A DNA stretch of 9,378 nucleotides. Source: an uncultured Rickettsiales bacterium. GTDB taxonomy: Bacteria > Pseudomonadota > Alphaproteobacteria > Rickettsiales > UBA1997. The notes beneath the pieces are model-generated. The model made no database searches and was not told the origin of the DNA. It saw nothing but the letters and a program-made list of their open reading frames with translations. The stretch spans positions 1 through 9,378 of the forward strand of contig CALXRO010000098.1 in NCBI GenBank assembly GCA_944390875.1. The letters are read 5' to 3'. Shown here piece after piece: positions 6,590 to 9,378 of the stretch. The position numbers and the translations under genes are program-made. Every line of letters begins with the position of its first letter. The first letter of the stretch is position 1.

Positions 6590-7786
6590 CTACTTAATTA
6601 TTAATTTTTCAACTGCAGGCAAAACACCTTTTTCAAGCCATTTTAAGAAAGCACCACCAGCAGTTGATAAATAAGTAAATTTTTCTGCTATATTTGCCTT
6701 ATTTAGTGCCGCTAATATATCACCACCGCCTGCAACAGATTTTAAGGAACCATCTGATGTTTTATTAGCTATAATTTTTGCAAGAGAATCAGTACCTTTA
6801 TTAAATGGAGATATTTCATATATACCTATAGGTCCATTCCATATAACAACTTTACAAAGGTCTAATTTATTTTTTATAATATCTATTGTTTTTGGTCCTA
6901 CATCAACTATAATATCGTCGTCTAAGATATCGCTTATATTTTTTGTTTCTATATTTTGATTTTCTGAAATCTCTTTTGCCGTTATAACATCAATAGGTAA
7001 TATAATTTCGCAATTTTTTTCTTTTGCTAATTTTAACAGATTTAAAGCATCATTATTTAACTGCTCTTCTTTTAAAGATTTACCAACATTGTTACCGTTT
7101 GCATTTAGGAATGTATTAGCCATTCCGCCACCAACGACTATGTAATCACTTTTTGAGACTAAAGCATTTAGTAATTCAAGCTTTGTAGATACTTTTGAAC
7201 CACCAACTATAACCATAACTGGTCTCTCTGGATTTGACACTAATTTTGTTAAATTATCAAGTTCGTACTCAAGATTTATACCGGCATATGAATCCAGAAT
7301 TTCTGGAATACCAACCATTGATGCGTGTTTTCTATGACAAGTTGAAAAGGCATCGTTAACATATATATCAGCTAGATTTGCTAACTCTTTGGCAAAAGCT
7401 GGTTCATTTTCTTCTTCACCTTTATGGAATCTTAGGTTTTCCAATAAAATAACTTCACCAAAATTTGCATTTTTAATCACATTTTTTGTTTCCTCACCTA
7501 CACAATCACTTGAATAGTTGAATTTTACATTTGGTAACAATTCTTTAAGTCTTTCTAAAACTATTTTTAATGAGAATTCTTCTTCAAAACCAATACCTTT
7601 AGCTTTACCTAAATGCGTAGCAAGCACAACTTTAGCTCCATTTTGAATAAGATATTCTATTGTTGGTATCGTTGCTTTTATTCTTGTATCATCAATTATT
7701 TCATTATTTTTTATTGATACATTCATATCAGCTCTTAAAAAAACAACTTTTCCTTTAACATTACAATCTTTTATCTTTTTAAACAT
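6590..7786 (-). CDS. pgk: phosphoglycerate kinase
   Basis: Cytosolic glycolytic/gluconeogenic enzyme that interconverts 1,3-bisphosphoglycerate + ADP and 3-phosphoglycerate + ATP. The 398-aa length and all landmarks fit: LRADMN (17-22), DDTRIKA (32-38), THLGKAKG (57-64), ENLRF (116-120) with the GEEENEPAFA segment, YVNDAF.TCHRKHAS (142-156), GGSKVSTKLELL (195-206), the nucleotide-site GPIGIYE (318-324), GGGD (353-356) and STAGGAF (374-380). The basic substrate-site residues R18, R36, R119 and R152 are present; the Arg of the common HLGRPKG motif is Lys61. The start gives the usual N-terminus; no Shine-Dalgarno is visible upstream. No other glycolytic gene is adjacent. Its end lies 9 bp from the aroA end, tail to tail. 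Having pgk argues against Rickettsia proper, which lacks glycolysis, but fits other intracellular alphaproteobacteria (inference). Confidence 0.97.
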   Translation of the reverse strand: MFKKIKDCNVKGKVVFLRADMNVSIKNNEIIDDTRIKATIPTIEYLIQNGAKVVLATHLGKAKGIGFEEEFSLKIVLERLKELLPNVKFNYSSDCVGEETKNVIKNANFGEVILLENLRFHKGEEENEPAFAKELANLADIYVNDAFSTCHRKHASMVGIPEILDSYAGINLEYELDNLTKLVSNPERPVMVIVGGSKVSTKLELLNALVSKSDYIVVGGGMANTFLNANGNNVGKSLKEEQLNNDALNLLKLAKEKNCEIILPIDVITAKEISENQNIETKNISDILDDDIIVDVGPKTIDIIKNKLDLCKVVIWNGPIGIYEISPFNKGTDSLAKIIANKTSDGSLKSVAGGGDILAALNKANIAEKFTYLSTAGGAFLKWLEKGVLPAVEKLIIK

Positions 7787-7933
7787 ATTTAATAATTGTT
7801 ATTTTTTGTTCATATTGTGAATAATATATTTAATTAATAATTATACAATAATTATCATAGAGAATTATATTAATTATGCAATTTTCTAGTATTTATTAGT
7901 TTTGATAATTTAGTTGCAATATTAATTGTATCA

Positions 7934-7967
7934 TTGTCAAAGTATAATTTTAGAACATTATTGACAA
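7934..7967. repeat. 7-bp inverted repeat (TTGTCAA / TTGACAA) overlapping the rpmJ -35
   Basis: TTGTCAA at 7934-7940 and TTGACAA at 7961-7967 are perfect inverted copies, 20 bases apart. The right arm contains the whole rpmJ -35 hexamer; the left arm reads as TTGACA on the minus strand. The spacing, close to two helical turns centre to centre, would suit a dimeric regulator, but the repeat is short and may be accidental. Confidence 0.35.
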
Positions 7968-7990
7968 AATAATACGATTAATTTTATAAT
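7961..7990 (+). promoter_or_regulatory. consensus sigma70-type promoter of rpmJ-mraY
   Basis: A perfect TTGACA (7961-7966) and a perfect TATAAT (7985-7990) are separated by 18 bp. This is the strongest promoter match in the window. Transcription would begin near 7997, giving a leader of about 24 bases before the rpmJ ATG. The leader has no Shine-Dalgarno. Confidence 0.8.
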
Positions 7991-8020
7991 AAGTCAGTTA
8001 TCAATAAATTAATTAATCAT

Positions 8021-8173
8021 ATGAGAGTAGCTTCTTCAATAAAAACCTGTAAAAACAGAGACAAAAATTGTAAGGTTGTAAAAAGAAAAAAAACTAGAAA
8101 AGATGGATCAAAAAAAACTGTAACTGTAGTAATAAATAAAAAAAATCCAAGATTTAAAGTATCTCAAGGATAG
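8021..8173 (+). CDS. rpmJ: 50S ribosomal protein L36, with an internal insertion
   Basis: Small basic protein of the large ribosomal subunit, 50 aa. The N-terminal part (RVASSIKTCKNRDKNCKVVKR) and the C-terminal part (VINKKNPRFKVSQG, 37-50) match the short alphaproteobacterial L36, which is normally about 41 residues. Between them, where the usual protein has only about five residues (like RGKIY), this one has KKTRKDGSKKTVTV (23-36), roughly nine extra Lys-rich residues. Only two Cys (10, 17) are present and the four-ligand zinc set of the other L36 type is absent. Both flanks are in the same frame, so this is not a frameshift. The start is set by the family N-terminus; a consensus promoter lies 31-60 bases upstream. 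The mraY start follows five bases after the stop. Confidence 0.93.
   Translation: MRVASSIKTCKNRDKNCKVVKRKKTRKDGSKKTVTVVINKKNPRFKVSQG
8166..8170 (+). promoter_or_regulatory. Shine-Dalgarno of mraY inside the end of rpmJ
   Basis: AAGGA lies 8 bases before the mraY ATG and forms part of the last rpmJ codons (CAA GGA). It supports the ATG at 8179 and suggests translation coupled to rpmJ. Confidence 0.7.
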
Positions 8174-8178
8174 ATTTA

Positions 8179-9204
8179 ATGTTTGATGTTTTGACAAAAA
8201 ATTGTATATACTCTGCATCTTTGTCATTTGTAGTATGTTTGTTACTAACAAAAATTATAATGATTTTATTAAAAAAACATAGTAAATTTCAACCAATAAG
8301 AGTAGAAGGTCCAGAAACACATTTTGTCAAAACAAAGACTCCTACAATGGGAGGAATTGCAATCTCCTTATCAATTATTGTGTCTTTGTTAACATTTTGT
8401 AATACAAGAAATTATTACGTATTGGCCATGCTAATTTTAATAATTACATTTTCTCTTATAGGTTTAGCCGATGATGTTATAAAAGTATTTTTTAATAATA
8501 CAAAAGGTTTTCAAGGAAGTAAAAAATTATTTCTACAGCTCACAATAACCATGATTACGATGCTATACTTATGTTATGCAAATCAAGATTATATTGATTA
8601 TGGAATAAAAATACCATTATTAGAATTAAATATTCCACTTTTATATTTAACTCCTTTAGTTTATACCATGATAATATGTGGGTCTTCAAACGCTTCTAAC
8701 ATTACTGATGGACTTGATGGCTTACTGTCTGTTCCAGTAATTATAATATCTATTTCATTTCTTATTATAATTAGACATTTTTATAATGGTATAAAATTTA
8801 CAGATATTTATACAAATGACCAAATGTTGGATGAATTATCCATGATTTTGTCCGCAATAATAGGAGCTTTTTCTGCTTTCATGATATATAACAAACATCC
8901 AGCAAAAATATTTATGGGAGATGTAGGCAGTCTTATGATAGGTGCTGTGCTTTGCTATATTTCAATACTATTAAAAGTAGAAATTATCTACGCTATAATG
9001 GCGCTATTATTTATTATTGAAATATTTTCAACTATATTACAAGTTTGCTATTTTAAAATAACAAATGGTAGAAGATTATTTAAAATGGCTCCATTTCATC
9101 ATCATTTAGAAAAAAGTGGTTGGTCAGAAATTAAAGTAACAGGAAGTTTATGGTTTTTTAATTTAATATGCTGTTTGATTGGATTATCATTAATAATTTT
9201 ATAA
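8179..9204 (+). CDS. mraY: phospho-N-acetylmuramoyl-pentapeptide transferase
   Basis: Integral inner-membrane enzyme that transfers phospho-MurNAc-pentapeptide from the UDP precursor to undecaprenyl phosphate, making lipid I for peptidoglycan. The 341 aa are slightly shorter than the usual ~360. Family motifs in order: THFVKTKTPTMGG (47-59), LADDVIK (96-102, with the catalytic-site Asp pair 98-99), SSNASNITDGLDGL (169-182), KHPAKIFMGDVGS (239-251, with the Mg-binding Asp248) and MAPFHHHLEKSGWSE (303-317). About ten hydrophobic segments fit the known ten-helix fold. Presence implies that the organism makes at least some peptidoglycan or precursor. The neighbours are rpmJ upstream and a NUDIX gene downstream instead of the murF/murD partners of the usual dcw cluster. 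Confidence 0.97.
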   Translation: MFDVLTKNCIYSASLSFVVCLLLTKIIMILLKKHSKFQPIRVEGPETHFVKTKTPTMGGIAISLSIIVSLLTFCNTRNYYVLAMLILIITFSLIGLADDVIKVFFNNTKGFQGSKKLFLQLTITMITMLYLCYANQDYIDYGIKIPLLELNIPLLYLTPLVYTMIICGSSNASNITDGLDGLLSVPVIIISISFLIIIRHFYNGIKFTDIYTNDQMLDELSMILSAIIGAFSAFMIYNKHPAKIFMGDVGSLMIGAVLCYISILLKVEIIYAIMALLFIIEIFSTILQVCYFKITNGRRLFKMAPFHHHLEKSGWSEIKVTGSLWFFNLICCLIGLSLIIL

Positions 9205-9210
9205 ATTTTT

Positions 9211-9214
9211 AAGG
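9211..9214 (+). promoter_or_regulatory. weak Shine-Dalgarno of the NUDIX gene
   Basis: AAGG lies 9 bases upstream of the ATG at 9224, within the 19-bp gap after mraY. It supports that ATG as the start. Confidence 0.5.
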
Positions 9215-9223
9215 TTTTTAAAA

Positions 9224-9378
9224 ATGAAAAAAGAAAGACATAAAATTGTGGCAGCTGTTTATGCAATAATAATTAAAAATGGAAAAATACTATTATCATT
9301 AAGAGAAAATACAGGTTTTATGGATGGCTGGTATAGCTTAGTTGCTGGGCATGTTGAAGCAGATGAAACAGTAGATGA
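9224..9378 (+). CDS. NUDIX hydrolase, 3'-truncated by the window edge
   Basis: The first 51 codons of a NUDIX-superfamily protein, enzymes that hydrolyse nucleoside diphosphates linked to another moiety. The visible part has the family's opening beta strands (KIVAAVYAIIIKNGKILLSLR), then NTGFMDGWYSLVAGHVEADET. The segment GHVEADE fits the first half of the NUDIX box (G, five residues, E); the REUxEExGU half lies beyond the window. The sequence most resembles stand-alone small NUDIX proteins; the substrate cannot be inferred. The start has a weak Shine-Dalgarno and lies 19 bp after mraY, on the same strand with no terminator between, so it is probably in the rpmJ-mraY transcript. Confidence 0.88.
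   Translation, partial: MKKERHKIVAAVYAIIIKNGKILLSLRENTGFMDGWYSLVAGHVEADETVD

Larger units (their letters stand above)
7787..8020. other. divergent pgk / rpmJ intergenic region
   Basis: This 234-bp spacer must contain the promoters of pgk (leftward) and rpmJ (rightward). Only the rpmJ promoter is clear. For pgk, minus-strand TATAAT matches exist at 7845-7840 and 7869-7864, but neither has a convincing -35 at normal spacing. I find no open reading frame with recognisable content, no tRNA and no riboswitch-like structure. Confidence 0.5.

Noticed and set aside
6576..6598. Bidirectional terminator between aroA and pgk
   Set aside because: The only possible stem (ATTAGTA with TACTTAAT) is AT-rich, has a bulge and lacks a proper T run, so it is too weak to call.
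7943..7948. A second TATAAT upstream of rpmJ
   Set aside because: No -35 match lies at 15-19 bp and there is no TG extension. The nearest TTG-containing hexamer is 23 bp away.
8083..8130. A compensated frameshift in A-rich rpmJ sequence as the cause of the extra residues
   Set aside because: The conserved N- and C-terminal parts are in one continuous frame and the extra length is a multiple of three, so no frameshift is needed.
1..9378. Mobile elements, CRISPR arrays, tRNA genes, defence or toxin systems
   Set aside because: I looked on both strands and found no transposase, phage or nuclease motifs, no regularly spaced repeats and no cloverleaf-like sequences. Apart from the coiled-coil gene the contents are housekeeping.

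Overview
This is a very AT-rich window (roughly three quarters A+T by eye) from a Gram-negative bacterium. Both lipopolysaccharide (Kdo transferase, waaA) and peptidoglycan (mraY) genes are present. Ribosomal protein L36 resembles the short alphaproteobacterial type. Together with the base composition, this points to a host-associated or genome-reduced alphaproteobacterium, perhaps in or near the Rickettsiales. That placement is inference: no rRNA or phylogenetic marker was compared. TGA is used as a stop and Trp is TGG, so the genetic code looks standard.

Layout, left to right. Bases 1-879 hold the 3' part of waaA/kdtA on the + strand; the gene runs off the left edge, and the first ATG at 76 is internal. 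It converges on, and overlaps by 11 bp, a 602-codon minus-strand gene (869-2677) for a large cytosolic coiled-coil protein that I do not recognise. A 186-bp divergent intergenic region (2678-2863) holds candidate promoters in both directions, a 13-bp inverted repeat and a 20-bp A/T palindrome. Next comes the + strand pair pheT (Phe-tRNA synthetase beta, 2864-5269) and an aroA/EPSP-synthase family gene (5270-6580) that begins on the base after the pheT stop. Phosphoglycerate kinase (6590-7786, minus) converges on aroA with a 9-bp gap. A 234-bp divergent spacer (7787-8020) carries a consensus sigma70-type promoter driving rpmJ (L36, 8021-8173), mraY (8179-9204) and the 5' end of a NUDIX hydrolase gene (9224 to the right edge).

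Most genes are housekeeping: translation (pheT, rpmJ), cell envelope (waaA, mraY), glycolysis (pgk) and aromatic biosynthesis (aroA). I see no mobile element, CRISPR array, tRNA or rRNA, and no clear multi-gene accessory system. The items most worth a second look are the unrecognised coiled-coil protein, an AroA-family enzyme with changes at several normally conserved active-site positions, an L36 with about nine extra internal residues, and a repeated pattern in which first genes of transcripts lack a Shine-Dalgarno while internal genes have one.
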